DNA of 64,000 nucleotides from Paenibacillus sp. OK003 (GCF_900109515.1 NZ_FOBD01000013.1:143736-207735), one strand, 5' to 3'. Shown: positions 1 through 9,001, numbered from the stretch's first letter. Numbers and translations are program-made. Notes: a model not told the origin generated them from the sequence alone.

Positions 1-555
1 CTAGCCATCTCTTCCTTTGCCGTTGCGAGTAGCCTGATGCAGTTGATGCTGAGCTTTTTTACATACATCCACCAAATCGTGCTAAATTTCTATCTTGTTG
101 ATCCCAAACTGGTGAAAAAGTTCGCACTGGTCACCGGATTTATTCCTTTTGCCATGACCGTATCGATTGCTTACACCCCGCTTGGACCTTGGGTATTGGA
201 AAATGTAATGAGTGTTCAGGGCAATCTGCTACAGCAAAGTTTGTGGACGCTGCGTGCATTTGTACTGTTTCCGCTAATTTCACCTTTTCTCGACTTTAGC
301 AACGGTTTGATTCTGCTGCGCGGACAAACCAAAACGATGTTTCGCTCCCAGACGGCCAATGCCATATGTACGGTGATCGTCCTGCTCATACTGGTCAGCA
401 TATTCCCTGCGTGGAACGGCATGATCGGCGCAGTCGCTCAATCCCTCGGCCTGCTTGCCGAGCTCGTCATTGTCTGGCTTGTCATCCGGCGTACACAGAA
501 GGAACCTACCATGTCTGTAACCCCATCCGGGAAATCAACTTCCCTCAAGGGATAA
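1..555 (+). CDS. C-terminal part of a MOP/MATE-type membrane exporter (5' end outside window)
   Basis: The frame is open from the first base, so the gene begins upstream and only the last 184 residues are visible. They are strongly hydrophobic, with about four to five membrane segments, short loops and a polar tail rich in Thr, Ser and Lys. The segment after LILLRGQTKTMFRSQ resembles the C-terminal half of multidrug/oligosaccharidyl-lipid/polysaccharide exporters (MatE-like proteins), which move drugs or lipid-linked sugars across the membrane. The substrate cannot be told from this half. An MFS gene follows after about 37 bases on the same strand, so the two may be cotranscribed. Confidence 0.5.
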   Translation, partial: LAISSFAVASSLMQLMLSFFTYIHQIVLNFYLVDPKLVKKFALVTGFIPFAMTVSIAYTPLGPWVLENVMSVQGNLLQQSLWTLRAFVLFPLISPFLDFSNGLILLRGQTKTMFRSQTANAICTVIVLLILVSIFPAWNGMIGAVAQSLGLLAELVIVWLVIRRTQKEPTMSVTPSGKSTSLKG

Positions 556-592
556 TAAATTTGAACTGTAATCAAGAATGGAGCCTTTCATC

Positions 593-1762
593 ATGAAATC
601 AAGTCATACCGCCCGGCCAGATCAAAACTGGCTGCGGGCACTTATGTTCACCATCTTCGGTTCCACCGTTCTGGTGGTATCGTATTTCCAGCTTTACTTC
701 AGTCATCTGGGATTCAGTCGGGCCGAAATCGGCTACCTCTACGGAATCGGTCCTCTCGTCTCCGTATTCTCCAACATGTTCTGGAGTATGGCCAGTGACC
801 GCTACAAAACCGTACGCAAAGTGATGATCATCTTGCTTGCCGGGCAACTGCTCACCGGTGTCATGCTTGCCAATGCCACAACCTTTGGTCAGGTGTTTGT
901 ACTGGTGGCCCTGTTTTACTTTTTCTACTACCCGGTTTATCCACTTTCCGATACGATGGCAATTACAACCGCGAGCAAGTACGGGCGAAATTTCACTTCC
1001 ATTCGTGTATTTGGCTCGATCGGTTATGCATTCTTTGCGTTAAGCATTGGATATTTTCTCGGATCTTTCGGACCGGGATGGACGATGTGGGTATGTATTG
1101 CGCTGGCCGCAACTACACTCCTGATCGGTTTTCGATTAAAAGATCAGCCTTCGGGCAGCAGCACTAAGATGGATCTTTCGGGTCTGTGGTCCATCTTGAA
1201 ACGAAGGGATGTCCTCACCTTTTTCGGTTGCGTTTTCCTGCTCGCTCTGGGTCACCGGATGAATGAAGCCTTTCTTACCATTACGCTGAAAGATCTAGGT
1301 GCCAGTGAAGGGCTGATCGGCTGGTCCCTGTTGATCTCTTCGGTCAGTGAGATTCCCGTGTTTTTGCTGCTAAGCAGATACGGCAATCGCTACAAAGAAC
1401 TTCCTTTGCTCACGATCGCTGCACTGATGTATACGATTCGTTTATTTCTGATGTCCATCTCAAATACACCAGCGGCAGTCGTTGCTATTCAGACGATGCA
1501 TAGCGTGACCTTTGGCATCTTCTACGTGACTGCAGTCCGTTATATTACCCGCCTTGTTCCGGATGGCTATCGCGCCACTGGTATGGCCCTGTTCACCATT
1601 GTGTGGTCCAGCGCTTCCGGTCTGCTCAGCGGAACCCTGGGGGGATTGCTATTAGAGCATACCAACCGAAGCACCTTCTATCTCACTGCGATGGCGTTTT
1701 CCCTGGCCGCACTTGTTGGATTTTCCATGAAGCTTTGGTCAAGCATGACTAGCCGCACATAA
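593..1762 (+). CDS. MFS transporter, LacY/HcaT-like
   Basis: A 389-residue protein with about twelve hydrophobic segments, the usual length of a major facilitator. The N-terminal layout (an FxSTVxxVSYFQLYFSHLG block, then a GPLVSVFSNMFW block and SDRYKTVRK in the loop between helices 2 and 3) resembles the phenylpropionate/sugar:proton symporter branch. The substrate is unknown. An ATG at 578 gives five more residues, but the GGAG at 580-583 lies 9 bases before the ATG at 593, so I chose 593. The gene follows the exporter fragment closely and no terminator separates them. Confidence 0.8.
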   Translation: MKSSHTARPDQNWLRALMFTIFGSTVLVVSYFQLYFSHLGFSRAEIGYLYGIGPLVSVFSNMFWSMASDRYKTVRKVMIILLAGQLLTGVMLANATTFGQVFVLVALFYFFYYPVYPLSDTMAITTASKYGRNFTSIRVFGSIGYAFFALSIGYFLGSFGPGWTMWVCIALAATTLLIGFRLKDQPSGSSTKMDLSGLWSILKRRDVLTFFGCVFLLALGHRMNEAFLTITLKDLGASEGLIGWSLLISSVSEIPVFLLLSRYGNRYKELPLLTIAALMYTIRLFLMSISNTPAAVVAIQTMHSVTFGIFYVTAVRYITRLVPDGYRATGMALFTIVWSSASGLLSGTLGGLLLEHTNRSTFYLTAMAFSLAALVGFSMKLWSSMTSRT

Positions 1763-1811
1763 GCATCCAACAAGGATTTCCCTTATGGATCTCAACATAT
1801 CAAAACATATC

Positions 1812-1848
1812 AAAAAAAGCACAGCCTCCCATGGGGGGGACTGTGCTT
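1812..1848 (-). terminator. Intrinsic terminator of the cold-shock gene
   Basis: AAGCACAG (1817-1824) pairs with CTGTGCTT (1841-1848), and the CCTCCC / GGGGGG inner part extends the stem. A run of seven T follows on the minus strand, so it ends the leftward csp transcript. The rightward side lacks a T-run. Confidence 0.85.
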
Positions 1849-1910
1849 GGGTTCGTATATTCAGCTATAAGCCAATCATTTATAAGAAATCCGTATGACC
1901 GGAAATATTC

Positions 1911-2108
1911 TTACAATTTGTTTACGTTAGCTGCTTGAGGACCACGGTTTCCATCAGTAATTTCGAATTCTACCGCTTGACCTTCTTCCAATGTTTTGAA
2001 GCCGTCGCCTTGGATTGCGGAGAAATGTACGAATACGTCCTCGCCGCCTTCAACTGAAATAAAGCCATAGCCTTTTTCTGCGTTAAACCATTTAACTGTA
2101 CCTTTCAA
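1911..2108 (-). CDS. cspA: Cold-shock protein, CspA/CspB family
   Basis: A 65-residue single OB-fold cold-shock domain that binds single-stranded RNA/DNA. RNP1 (KGYGFISV) and RNP2 (VFVHFSAI) are both intact, and the start MKGTVKWFNAEKGYGF is typical of Bacillales Csp proteins. The start codon is TTG, eight bases after GGAGG; no in-frame ATG precedes it. It is monocistronic, with its own terminator downstream. The AT-rich leader of more than 100 bases upstream is typical of cold-inducible csp genes, but no specific cold-box was recognised. Confidence 0.95.
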   Translation of the reverse strand: MKGTVKWFNAEKGYGFISVEGGEDVFVHFSAIQGDGFKTLEEGQAVEFEITDGNRGPQAANVNKL

Positions 2109-2271
2109 ATGAACAACCTCCTAAAAATATCGCCATCTATGGCGAATACCCTTATTATACTGTATGACCTTCTACATTGCAATTTATCTTTTCCATAAAA
2201 GTCGAAAAAATTTGCTTTGAATCCAAGGGTACGGTATCATTTTACCAAAACCGTTAGTTTGGAGACTACCT

Positions 2272-2505
2272 ATGATAAAAAAACATGAAATATACAAAAC
2301 AGACAAGTGGAATATGATGACCGTAGAAGTTCAAGGCAAGTATCTGGTGCTTCGTGAAATCTCGGAAGAATGGGGCGAAGAATGCCATACATTCCTCAGC
2401 CGTCCTGCGTTGATGCACTGGGCTGAACGCCGCTTCCCGAAAGCCGATTTCGAGAACCGCGAGGACGAATGGCGTCAACTGATGGCTGCCTTCAAAGGGG
2501 TCTAG
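2272..2505 (+). CDS. Small hypothetical protein, 77 aa
   Basis: A 77-residue soluble protein, charged and aromatic-rich, with several Trp and Glu (SEEWGEECHTF, MHWAERRFPKADFENREDEW). No domain recognised. GGAG lies at 2261-2264 upstream of the ATG, and the gene is followed after three bases by the next small gene, so the two are probably cotranscribed. The compact composition and good ribosome binding site argue for a real gene rather than a chance frame. Function unknown. Confidence 0.65.
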   Translation: MIKKHEIYKTDKWNMMTVEVQGKYLVLREISEEWGEECHTFLSRPALMHWAERRFPKADFENREDEWRQLMAAFKGV

Positions 2506-2508
2506 CCC

Positions 2509-2694
2509 ATGCAGCTTGACTCAAGCAATGTTGTCATCTTCATAATTCTTGCTTTTTCCCTAGGAATCGTGCTGATTCTGGGACGCAACTCCATCCCGGA
2601 TCGTTTAAGACGGGGCATGGCTCTGATTGCCACCCTGCTGATTTGTTTCGCATTTTTCCTGATCGTTTACTTTTTGGTCAATATGGGAGCCTAG
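2509..2694 (+). CDS. Small two-helix membrane protein, 61 aa
   Basis: The protein has two hydrophobic segments (about residues 8-24 and 37-58) joined by a basic loop RNSIPDRLRRG, so it is likely a hairpin-type membrane protein with the loop in the cytoplasm. Its start is three bases after the previous stop, with AAGGGG upstream. No family recognised. Cotranscription with the 77-aa gene suggests a shared but unknown role. Confidence 0.6.
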   Translation: MQLDSSNVVIFIILAFSLGIVLILGRNSIPDRLRRGMALIATLLICFAFFLIVYFLVNMGA

Positions 2695-2765
2695 CTTTTT
2701 CAAATATTTCAATGCCCCTCAGGTCATACTATACGGGATTATTCGTATAGTGAGGAGGAAGGCCG

Positions 2766-4685
2766 TTGAAATACCGCAAATCGCTGTTCATTCTGCTGGT
2801 ACTTAGTCTGATTCCTTCGTCTCTCTCCGCACAAGCGAGTGGGACGAAGGCAGCTTCGTCTATATACTCATCACTTCATCAAAGGAGGATTCCCATGAGT
2901 CAACTATTGAAACGTTCCGAGGTACCTACTGAACAAACCTGGAAACTGGAAGATCTATTTGCCGATCAGAAAGCTTGGGATCAGGAATATGAAGAAGTAT
3001 CGTCTTTGACCAAGAAAGCCTCCGAATTCCAGGGCAAACTGAACAAACCCGATACTCTCAAAAGCTGTTTTGAACTCGAAGATGAGATCAGCCTCAAAAC
3101 CGAACGCCTCTTTGTGTATGCACGCATGCATCAAGATGAAGATACAGCTAACCCTACATATCAAAACCTGTCCCAAAAAGCACAAAAGTTAAGCGTGCAG
3201 GTTGGTGAAGCATTATCTTATGTTACACCCGAAATCTTGTCCCTTCCGGATGATCAGTTGGATGCCCTCATCTCCAACGAGAAACTCTCTGCCTATAAGT
3301 TCACATTGGAAGAGATGAAACGTGAAAAGGCTCATGTACTGAGCCAAGCCGAGGAAGCATTGCTCGCACAGGTGGGCAACCTGTCCCAGGCACCACAGAC
3401 CATCTTTAGCATGTTGAACAACGCAGATCTCAAGTTCCCGAAAATAAAGGATGAGCATGGAAACGAAGTGGAACTGACTCATGGCAGCTATATTCAGTTC
3501 TTGGAAAATCCGAATCGGGAAGTTCGCGAACGTGCCTTCAAAGCGGTGTATGAAACCTATGCCAAGCAAAAGAACACGATTGCTGCAGCTCTGAACGCTA
3601 ACGTAACTAAAAACATGTTTTATGCCGATGTTCGGAAATATCCTTCCGTCATGGAAATGTCTCTTTACGGCGACAACATTCCGAAGGATGTATATACCAA
3701 TCTTGTGGATACGATTCATGAGAGCCTTCCGCTGTTACACCGTTATATGGACCTTCGCAAAAAATTGCTCGGTGTAGATAAGTTGCATATGTATGACCTT
3801 TTCGCCCCATTGGTGGATGAATACAAAATGGACATTACCTACGAGGAAGCAAAACAAACGGTTAAAGATGGCTTGAAGCCGCTTGGCAAGGATTATGCAG
3901 ACGCATTACAGGCCGGCTATGATGATCGCTGGATTGATGTATACGAAAATGAGAATAAACGTTCAGGCGCATACAGTTGGGGAGCCTACGGCACCCACCC
4001 TTACGTCTTGTTGAATCACAAAGATAACCTGAATAGCATGTTTACACTGGCACATGAAATGGGCCACGCACTACATTCCCACTATTCAGACACTACACTT
4101 CCGTATCGTGATGCACAGTACACCATTTTCCTGGCTGAGGTTGCTTCAACAACGAATGAAGCCTTGTTGATGGATTATCTGCTCAATAAATCGACGGACC
4201 CCAAGGAAAAACTGTACTTGCTGACGTATTATGCAGATCAGTTCCGTACCACCGTATTCCGTCAAACCATGTTTGCAGAATTCGAAAAAATTATTCACGA
4301 GCGTGCTGAACAGGGTGAAGCTCTCACACCTCAACTGCTTTCGGAAATTTATTATGACCTTAACGTCAAATACCATGGAAACAGCATGGTGGTGGACAAA
4401 GAAATTGAAATGGAATGGGCGCGTATTCCCCACTTCTATAACAGCTTCTACGTGTACAAATATGCGACCGGCTTCTCAGCAGCGACCAGTTTCTCCAAGC
4501 AAATTCTGGAAGAAGGCCAACCTGCCGTGGACCGTTATCTTGGATTCCTCAAGAGCGGTGGCAGTGACTATTCCATCAACATCCTGAAAAAAGCAGGAGT
4601 GGATATGTCTACGCCAGAGCCGATTCGCGAAGCTATGAGTGTGTTCAAGGAACTGATTGAGCAAATGGAACAACTAACGAAATAA
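2766..4685 (+). CDS. pepF: Oligoendopeptidase F (M3 zinc peptidase), two possible starts
   Basis: Zinc metallopeptidase of family M3B that cleaves short oligopeptides. The catalytic HEMGHALH motif (HExxH) lies near residue 430 of the long form, and the N-terminal helical PepF domain precedes it. There are two well-formed starts in one frame. A TTG at 2766 has AGGAGG seven bases upstream and adds a typical signal peptide (KYRK, then a LFILLVLSLIPSSLSA core and an AQA cleavage site). An ATG at 2895 follows AAAGGAGG and gives 596 residues starting MSQLLKRSEVPTEQTWKLEDL, which matches the normal cytoplasmic PepF start. Both an exported and a cytosolic form may be made. Confidence 0.95.
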   Translation: MKYRKSLFILLVLSLIPSSLSAQASGTKAASSIYSSLHQRRIPMSQLLKRSEVPTEQTWKLEDLFADQKAWDQEYEEVSSLTKKASEFQGKLNKPDTLKSCFELEDEISLKTERLFVYARMHQDEDTANPTYQNLSQKAQKLSVQVGEALSYVTPEILSLPDDQLDALISNEKLSAYKFTLEEMKREKAHVLSQAEEALLAQVGNLSQAPQTIFSMLNNADLKFPKIKDEHGNEVELTHGSYIQFLENPNREVRERAFKAVYETYAKQKNTIAAALNANVTKNMFYADVRKYPSVMEMSLYGDNIPKDVYTNLVDTIHESLPLLHRYMDLRKKLLGVDKLHMYDLFAPLVDEYKMDITYEEAKQTVKDGLKPLGKDYADALQAGYDDRWIDVYENENKRSGAYSWGAYGTHPYVLLNHKDNLNSMFTLAHEMGHALHSHYSDTTLPYRDAQYTIFLAEVASTTNEALLMDYLLNKSTDPKEKLYLLTYYADQFRTTVFRQTMFAEFEKIIHERAEQGEALTPQLLSEIYYDLNVKYHGNSMVVDKEIEMEWARIPHFYNSFYVYKYATGFSAATSFSKQILEEGQPAVDRYLGFLKSGGSDYSINILKKAGVDMSTPEPIREAMSVFKELIEQMEQLTK

Positions 4686-4714
4686 GGTTGCTCTCTCGTC
4701 CATGTGACCTGTGT

Positions 4715-4742
4715 CCCTTGCCCATTCGGGCAAGGGATTTTA
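4715..4742 (+). terminator. Terminator after pepF
   Basis: Perfect nine-base stem CCCTTGCCC / GGGCAAGGG with an ATTC loop, followed by ATTTTAT. Confidence 0.85.
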
Positions 4743-4821
4743 TAATCAAGCAAGATGCAAGAGCCATGAATTAGGGTAATTGCATACATAGTCTTGAATT
4801 GTTCAACAAGGAGGCACCACC

Positions 4822-5211
4822 ATGAAAATGCAATGGGCACTCATCGCAGGTCTCGTTTTTGCATTACTTACCGGAATTTTTGCGGTCATTAATGTGGATT
4901 CCGTGCAAGTCAACCTGCTATTTAACACGGTTCAAATCCCGCTTATTCTGCTCATTCTTGGCTGCACCCTAATCGGTGGAATCATTGTAGGTTCTTATGG
5001 CATCTTCCGCCAATATCGACTGCAACGCGAGAACAAGCAATTGAAGCTGCGTGTATCCGAATTGGAAAGCTCCGCAGCAAGCAGCTCTTCCTCCTCTCTG
5101 GATTCGTTTAAATCCATAGATACATTCGGAACGACTGATTCGGACAACACTTCGGTGGAGTCCGATTCCATTCAGAGTCAACGAAAAGGAAATTCTTCGG
5201 GTACGCTGTAA
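4822..5211 (+). CDS. LapA-domain (DUF1049) membrane protein
   Basis: A 129-residue protein with two membrane segments (about residues 5-22 and 38-60) that match the LapA/DUF1049 pattern: FAVINVDSVQVNLLF between the helices, then a G-rich second helix. A charged coiled-coil stretch (RLQRENKQLKLRVSELES) and a low-complexity Ser/Asp tail follow. The family is linked to envelope assembly in Gram-negatives; in Firmicutes the role is unclear. AAGGAGG precedes the ATG. The gene sits between two peptidase genes but has a terminator upstream. Confidence 0.8.
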   Translation: MKMQWALIAGLVFALLTGIFAVINVDSVQVNLLFNTVQIPLILLILGCTLIGGIIVGSYGIFRQYRLQRENKQLKLRVSELESSAASSSSSSLDSFKSIDTFGTTDSDNTSVESDSIQSQRKGNSSGTL

Positions 5212-5223
5212 CACATCAGAGGC

Positions 5224-5285
5224 AGCCTGCTGGCTATCAAGAATGGGATTGTACATTCTGCCAGACAGGCTGTATTCTGTTTTTA
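5224..5285 (+). terminator. Possible terminator after the LapA-domain gene
   Basis: AGCCTGCTGGC (5224-5234) pairs with GCCAGACAGGCT (5260-5271) with one bulge. The loop is 25 bases, and the T-rich TGTATTCTGTTTTT follows. It is weaker than its neighbours. Confidence 0.5.
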
Positions 5286-5328
5286 GAACGACTTTCTGCA
5301 CATTTATTAACGAGGAGGAAATTTTCAT

Positions 5329-6369
5329 ATGAGTTTTACCATTGACGAATCTTATGTCCTGTCTTTTCTGAAAAAGTTACTCGACACCCCCAGCCCTAGT
5401 GGCTATACCCACGATATTATTGAGATGATCCGCAAGGAAGCTGAATCACTTCATATCGCTTTTGAATTGAACAACAAAGGCGGAGCTGTGCTTACATTGC
5501 CTGGGCAGGACTCTTCCAGAACGATCGGACTGAGCGCACATGTGGATACATTGGGAGCTATGGTGCGTTCCATCACTTCCTACGGTACACTGAAGCTCAC
5601 CTCTGTCGGTGGATTTACCATGAACAGTATCGAGAATGAGTATTGCACCATCCACACACGTGATGGAAAGACCTATACAGGCACCATTCTCTCCCTGCAC
5701 CCATCTGTACACGTCTATCCAGATGCACGCACGTTTGAGCGAAGCGAGAGCCATATGGAAGTACGTATTGATGAAGTGGTCTCTTCCAAGGAAGATGTTC
5801 TGGCATTGGGCATCTCTGTTGGGGACTTTATTTCCTTCGATGCCCGTGCGGTCATTACGCCCAGCGGATATATCAAGTCGCGTCACCTTGATGATAAAGC
5901 CAGCGTAGCTGCCTTGTTCGGTATCCTGGAATCTGCACATCGAGAAAACTGGAAACCAATACATAACGTTTCGCTGCTTATCTCGAACTACGAAGAGGTT
6001 GGACACGGCGCATCTTATATCCCAGCGGAAATCAGCGAATTGATTGCTGTAGACATGGGCGCAATGGGTGACGACCTTAGCTGCAAAGAGACGGATGTAT
6101 CCATCTGTGCCAAGGATTCATCGGGACCATATGACTACGATATGACCACTCGACTGATCGAACTGGCCAAACAAGCAAACCTTGATTATGTCGTTGATAT
6201 TTATCCACAATACGGCTCCGATGGCAGCGCAGCATTACGTGGAGGAAATAACATTCGCGCTGCGTTGATTGGTCCGGGCGTTCACGCTTCCCACTCCATG
6301 GAACGCACGCATAAAGACGCTGTCCTGAATACAGCGAGACTGCTTGCCGCATATATTACGACCAAGTAA
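5329..6369 (+). CDS. M42 family metallopeptidase (aminopeptidase)
   Basis: A 346-residue member of the M42 dinuclear-metal aminopeptidases (glutamyl aminopeptidase / FrvX-like). Visible family marks are the SAHVDTLG metal-binding block near residue 70, SRHLDDKASVAA near residue 187 (bridging Asp), the NYEEVGHG catalytic Glu block near residue 223, AVDMGAMGDD, and the final histidine in GVHASHSMERTH. These proteins form large cytosolic oligomers that trim peptides. AGGAGG lies upstream of the ATG. Together with PepF upstream it suggests a local peptide-turnover theme, although terminators separate the genes. Confidence 0.92.
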   Translation: MSFTIDESYVLSFLKKLLDTPSPSGYTHDIIEMIRKEAESLHIAFELNNKGGAVLTLPGQDSSRTIGLSAHVDTLGAMVRSITSYGTLKLTSVGGFTMNSIENEYCTIHTRDGKTYTGTILSLHPSVHVYPDARTFERSESHMEVRIDEVVSSKEDVLALGISVGDFISFDARAVITPSGYIKSRHLDDKASVAALFGILESAHRENWKPIHNVSLLISNYEEVGHGASYIPAEISELIAVDMGAMGDDLSCKETDVSICAKDSSGPYDYDMTTRLIELAKQANLDYVVDIYPQYGSDGSAALRGGNNIRAALIGPGVHASHSMERTHKDAVLNTARLLAAYITTK

Positions 6370-6495
6370 AATGGGACATGGTCATGGACAAGTAGAAAGG
6401 CAATACAGCATTTGAATTCATGATCAGAGTTGTGTATCTCGATCTTGTCGGGCATGCCGACTTGGATATCTAAGATTCACTTTTAACATGTAAAA

Positions 6496-6542
6496 AAGGA
6501 CACTTCAGCTGCGCCGTTTAGGAGCAAGCCAGAAGTGTCCTT
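6496..6542. terminator. Bidirectional terminator
   Basis: AAGGACACTTC (6496-6506) pairs with GAAGTGTCCTT (6532-6542). An A-run lies on the left and a T-rich stretch on the right, so it can end both the M42 gene and the leftward small gene. Confidence 0.8.
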
Positions 6543-6557
6543 CTTCTTTGAAATGTC

Positions 6558-6800
6558 TCAGTCCGCTCGTTCAATATGTTCGCAATACCTACGTTCCAGA
6601 TGCTCCAACTTCACCTTGTGCTCCTGAATCTGATTCTTCAGTACACGCATCGTGCTTCGCACTGCATTCAGTCCATCCTTCACCTGGGTTTCTGCTTTGC
6701 GAATTTTGTCTTGAACCATCCAGTCCACAAAGAGATTATCGAAGAAATAGTCTGCGAATGAAAGCAGGCCTCCAAGGTGTAATTCCGTGTTTACAGCCAT
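6558..6800 (-). CDS. Small coiled-coil protein, 80 aa, possibly the 3' part of a frameshifted gene
   Basis: The residues GGLLSFADYFFDNLFVDWMVQDKIRKA followed by a heptad-like helix (VRSTMRVLKNQIQEHKVKLEHLERR) look like a real protein segment. No family name is assigned. The ATG has GGAGG only three bases upstream, which is short. The 54-aa frame at 6736-6900 overlaps it and carries a matching charged helix, so the two may be one gene broken by a frameshift near 6790-6800. Expression is uncertain. Confidence 0.5.
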   Translation of the reverse strand: MAVNTELHLGGLLSFADYFFDNLFVDWMVQDKIRKAETQVKDGLNAVRSTMRVLKNQIQEHKVKLEHLERRYCEHIERAD

Positions 6801-6900
6801 CTTCCTCCTGATTCAGCTTCTCCAGCCGATCATTCCATTTCTCGTACATTCTTCCCTTTTCCTTGATCACTGCCAATTGTTCATTCAGTTCTCTGTACAT
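6736..6900 (-). CDS. 54-aa frame, possible N-terminal half of the coiled-coil gene
   Basis: A small frame starting ATG TAC AGA GAA. The first 34 residues (MYRELNEQLAVIKEKG then MYEKWNDRLEKLNQEED) form a plausible charged amphipathic helix, whereas the last 20 residues look random. GGGGAG lies 12 bases upstream. The useful part ends where the overlapping 80-aa frame begins, which fits a single gene interrupted by a one-base shift, or two translationally coupled genes. Confidence 0.35.
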   Translation of the reverse strand: MYRELNEQLAVIKEKGRMYEKWNDRLEKLNQEEDGCKHGITPWRPAFIRRLFLR

Positions 6901-6993
6901 GGATGTGGAGTTCTCCCCCTTCTATGGAATTCTTTATTTAATAAACGGTTTGAATATGGTTAACGTTTCATATAAATTCATTTACATCAATTC

Positions 6994-7052
6994 AAAAAAA
7001 TCGCCCTCCCCCAAAAGACGACTGCAAGTCGCTTTTTGAAGAGAGGACGATT
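6994..7052 (-). terminator. Two-tier terminator of the ABC-F gene
   Basis: On the minus strand an outer stem AATCGTCCTC / GAGGGCGATT (7043-7052 with 6999-7008, one G-U pair) encloses an inner hairpin CGACT / AGTCG (7027-7031 with 7019-7023). Seven T follow. Confidence 0.75.
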
Positions 7053-7066
7053 CATTGAATTATACT

Positions 7067-9001
7067 TTAAGATTTGCTGTTTTCAATCTGTTCCGCAAGC
7101 TCATTCAGAACGGTCCACCGCTCCATCAGTTCGTCCAGATGACGCTCCGCCTCCGCCTGCTCTGCCATTAACTCCTGCAGACGGGTTGAATCGCTGAACG
7201 ATTCTTCCATCTCTTTATTAATGCGGGCGAGATTGGCTTCAGCTTTCTCAATATTCTCATCAATCTGGTCATATTCACGCTGTTCCTTGAAGCTGAACTT
7301 CAGCTTAGGTTTAGCCGCCGAGGCAGCAGGTTTATTATCCTCCGTTGCCGGTTTCACTTTAGCTGCTGTTCCCGCCCCGCTATCCTGAGAAGATCCAGGG
7401 GCATTTTTCAGCATCCATTCTGCATATTCACTATAGTCCCCAACATGCACACGCACAGCACCGCCACCTTCAAAAGACAGTACTTTATCCACCGTCCGAT
7501 CCAGGAAGTACCGGTCATGGGATACAACAAATACAACACCCGGGAAATCATCCAGGTAATCTTCGAGTACTGCAAGTGTCTGAATGTCCAGGTCATTCGT
7601 CGGCTCATCCAGCAGCAGGACATTCGGTGCAGCCATCAGCACACGCAGCAGGTATAGACGACGCTTTTCTCCGCCAGACAGACGGGAGATGGGTGTCCAC
7701 TGTGACGCTGGGGTGAAGAGGAAACGTTCCAGCATCTGAGCAGCGGTAATGAGAGATCCATCCGCCGTTTTTATATTCTCGGCCACTTCCTTGATGTACT
7801 CAATAACCCGCAGAGATTCATTCATCTCCTGATGCTCCTGAGTGAAGTAGCCCAGATTAACTGTCGGGCCCACAACAACCTCCCCGGCATCGGGCTCCAG
7901 CTTGCCAGAAATCATTTGCAGCAAGGTTGATTTACCGCTACCGTTCGGGCCGACAATACCTACCCGGTCACCTGGTACCGCAATGTAACTGAGATCGTCA
8001 ATCAATTTTCGGCCATCCGCCGATTTGGACAGATGCTCAATCTCCAGTATTTTTTTACCCAAACGTGTGGACCCCACGGATACCTCTAGTGAGCCTGAGC
8101 GATTGGGACCCTGTTGATCCTTCAACTGTTCAAATCGATCAATTCTCGCTTTTTGTTTCGTGGTCCGTGCTTTTGCACCGCGACGAATCCAGGCGAGCTC
8201 CGTACGCAGCAGATTTTGCCGTTTTTGTTCCGATGCGGATTCACGCTCTTCACGCTCAGCCTTCAGTTCCAGGAAGCGAGTATAGTTGGCCTCATACCGG
8301 AATAAACGTCCATGATCCAGCTCCAGCATCACATTTGCTACACGATCCAGGAAATAGCGATCATGTGTGATCATGAGCAGAGCGCCTCGCCGTTTTTGCA
8401 AATACTGTTCCAGCCAAACTACGGAATCATTATCAATATGGTTCGTAGGCTCATCCAGAATGAGCAATTCGCAGGGATGAATCAGCGCAGAGGCAAGCGC
8501 TACCCGTTTACGTTGTCCACCTGACAATGTGCCCATCAGCGCATCGAATTGACGAATGCCCAGTTTGGACAGAATGCTCTTCGCTTCACTTTCCATCTGC
8601 CAGACCTGAAGCTGCTCCATCTGCTGGTTCAAAAGCAACAAACGCTCTTGCAGTGCCGGATCGGAAGGATTAAGTTCCAGTAGCTCCATCGTTTCTGTAT
8701 ACTCACGTACCGTTTTCATCTCCGGGCTGTCGCCTTCAAATACTTGTTGCAAGACTGTATTATCCGGGTTAAACTGCGGATTCTGTGCCAGGAACTGTAT
8801 ACGCACGTCATTCCCAATCGAGATCTGTCCCTCATCCGCTGGCTCCATACCTGCAATGACACGCAAAAATGTGGACTTCCCGGTTCCATTGACACCAACG
8901 ACACCAATCTTGTCCTGATCGCCCATGCCGAATGAGGCGTCTTTAAACAATATTTTCTCACCATAGCTTTTCGCAACTTGCTCTACCGTCATTATGTTCA
9001 T
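7067..9001 (-). CDS. ABC-F family ATPase, Uup/YfmR-like
   Basis: A 644-residue soluble protein with two ABC ATPase domains and no membrane segment. Walker A motifs are GVNGTGKST and GPNGSGKST; signature motifs are LSGGQRKR and LSGGEKRR; both Walker B motifs end in LLLDEPTNH/D. The P-site tRNA-interaction linker lies between the domains. A C-terminal Ala/Lys-rich linker and coiled coil (KLKFSFKEQREYDQIDENIE and onward) is the Uup/YfmR-type CTD. ABC-F proteins act on stalled ribosomes. The start at 9001 (MNIMTVEQVAKSYG) matches the family. An upstream GTG at 9049 lacks a ribosome binding site. Confidence 0.93.
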   Translation of the reverse strand: MNIMTVEQVAKSYGEKILFKDASFGMGDQDKIGVVGVNGTGKSTFLRVIAGMEPADEGQISIGNDVRIQFLAQNPQFNPDNTVLQQVFEGDSPEMKTVREYTETMELLELNPSDPALQERLLLLNQQMEQLQVWQMESEAKSILSKLGIRQFDALMGTLSGGQRKRVALASALIHPCELLILDEPTNHIDNDSVVWLEQYLQKRRGALLMITHDRYFLDRVANVMLELDHGRLFRYEANYTRFLELKAEREERESASEQKRQNLLRTELAWIRRGAKARTTKQKARIDRFEQLKDQQGPNRSGSLEVSVGSTRLGKKILEIEHLSKSADGRKLIDDLSYIAVPGDRVGIVGPNGSGKSTLLQMISGKLEPDAGEVVVGPTVNLGYFTQEHQEMNESLRVIEYIKEVAENIKTADGSLITAAQMLERFLFTPASQWTPISRLSGGEKRRLYLLRVLMAAPNVLLLDEPTNDLDIQTLAVLEDYLDDFPGVVFVVSHDRYFLDRTVDKVLSFEGGGAVRVHVGDYSEYAEWMLKNAPGSSQDSGAGTAAKVKPATEDNKPAASAAKPKLKFSFKEQREYDQIDENIEKAEANLARINKEMEESFSDSTRLQELMAEQAEAERHLDELMERWTVLNELAEQIENSKS

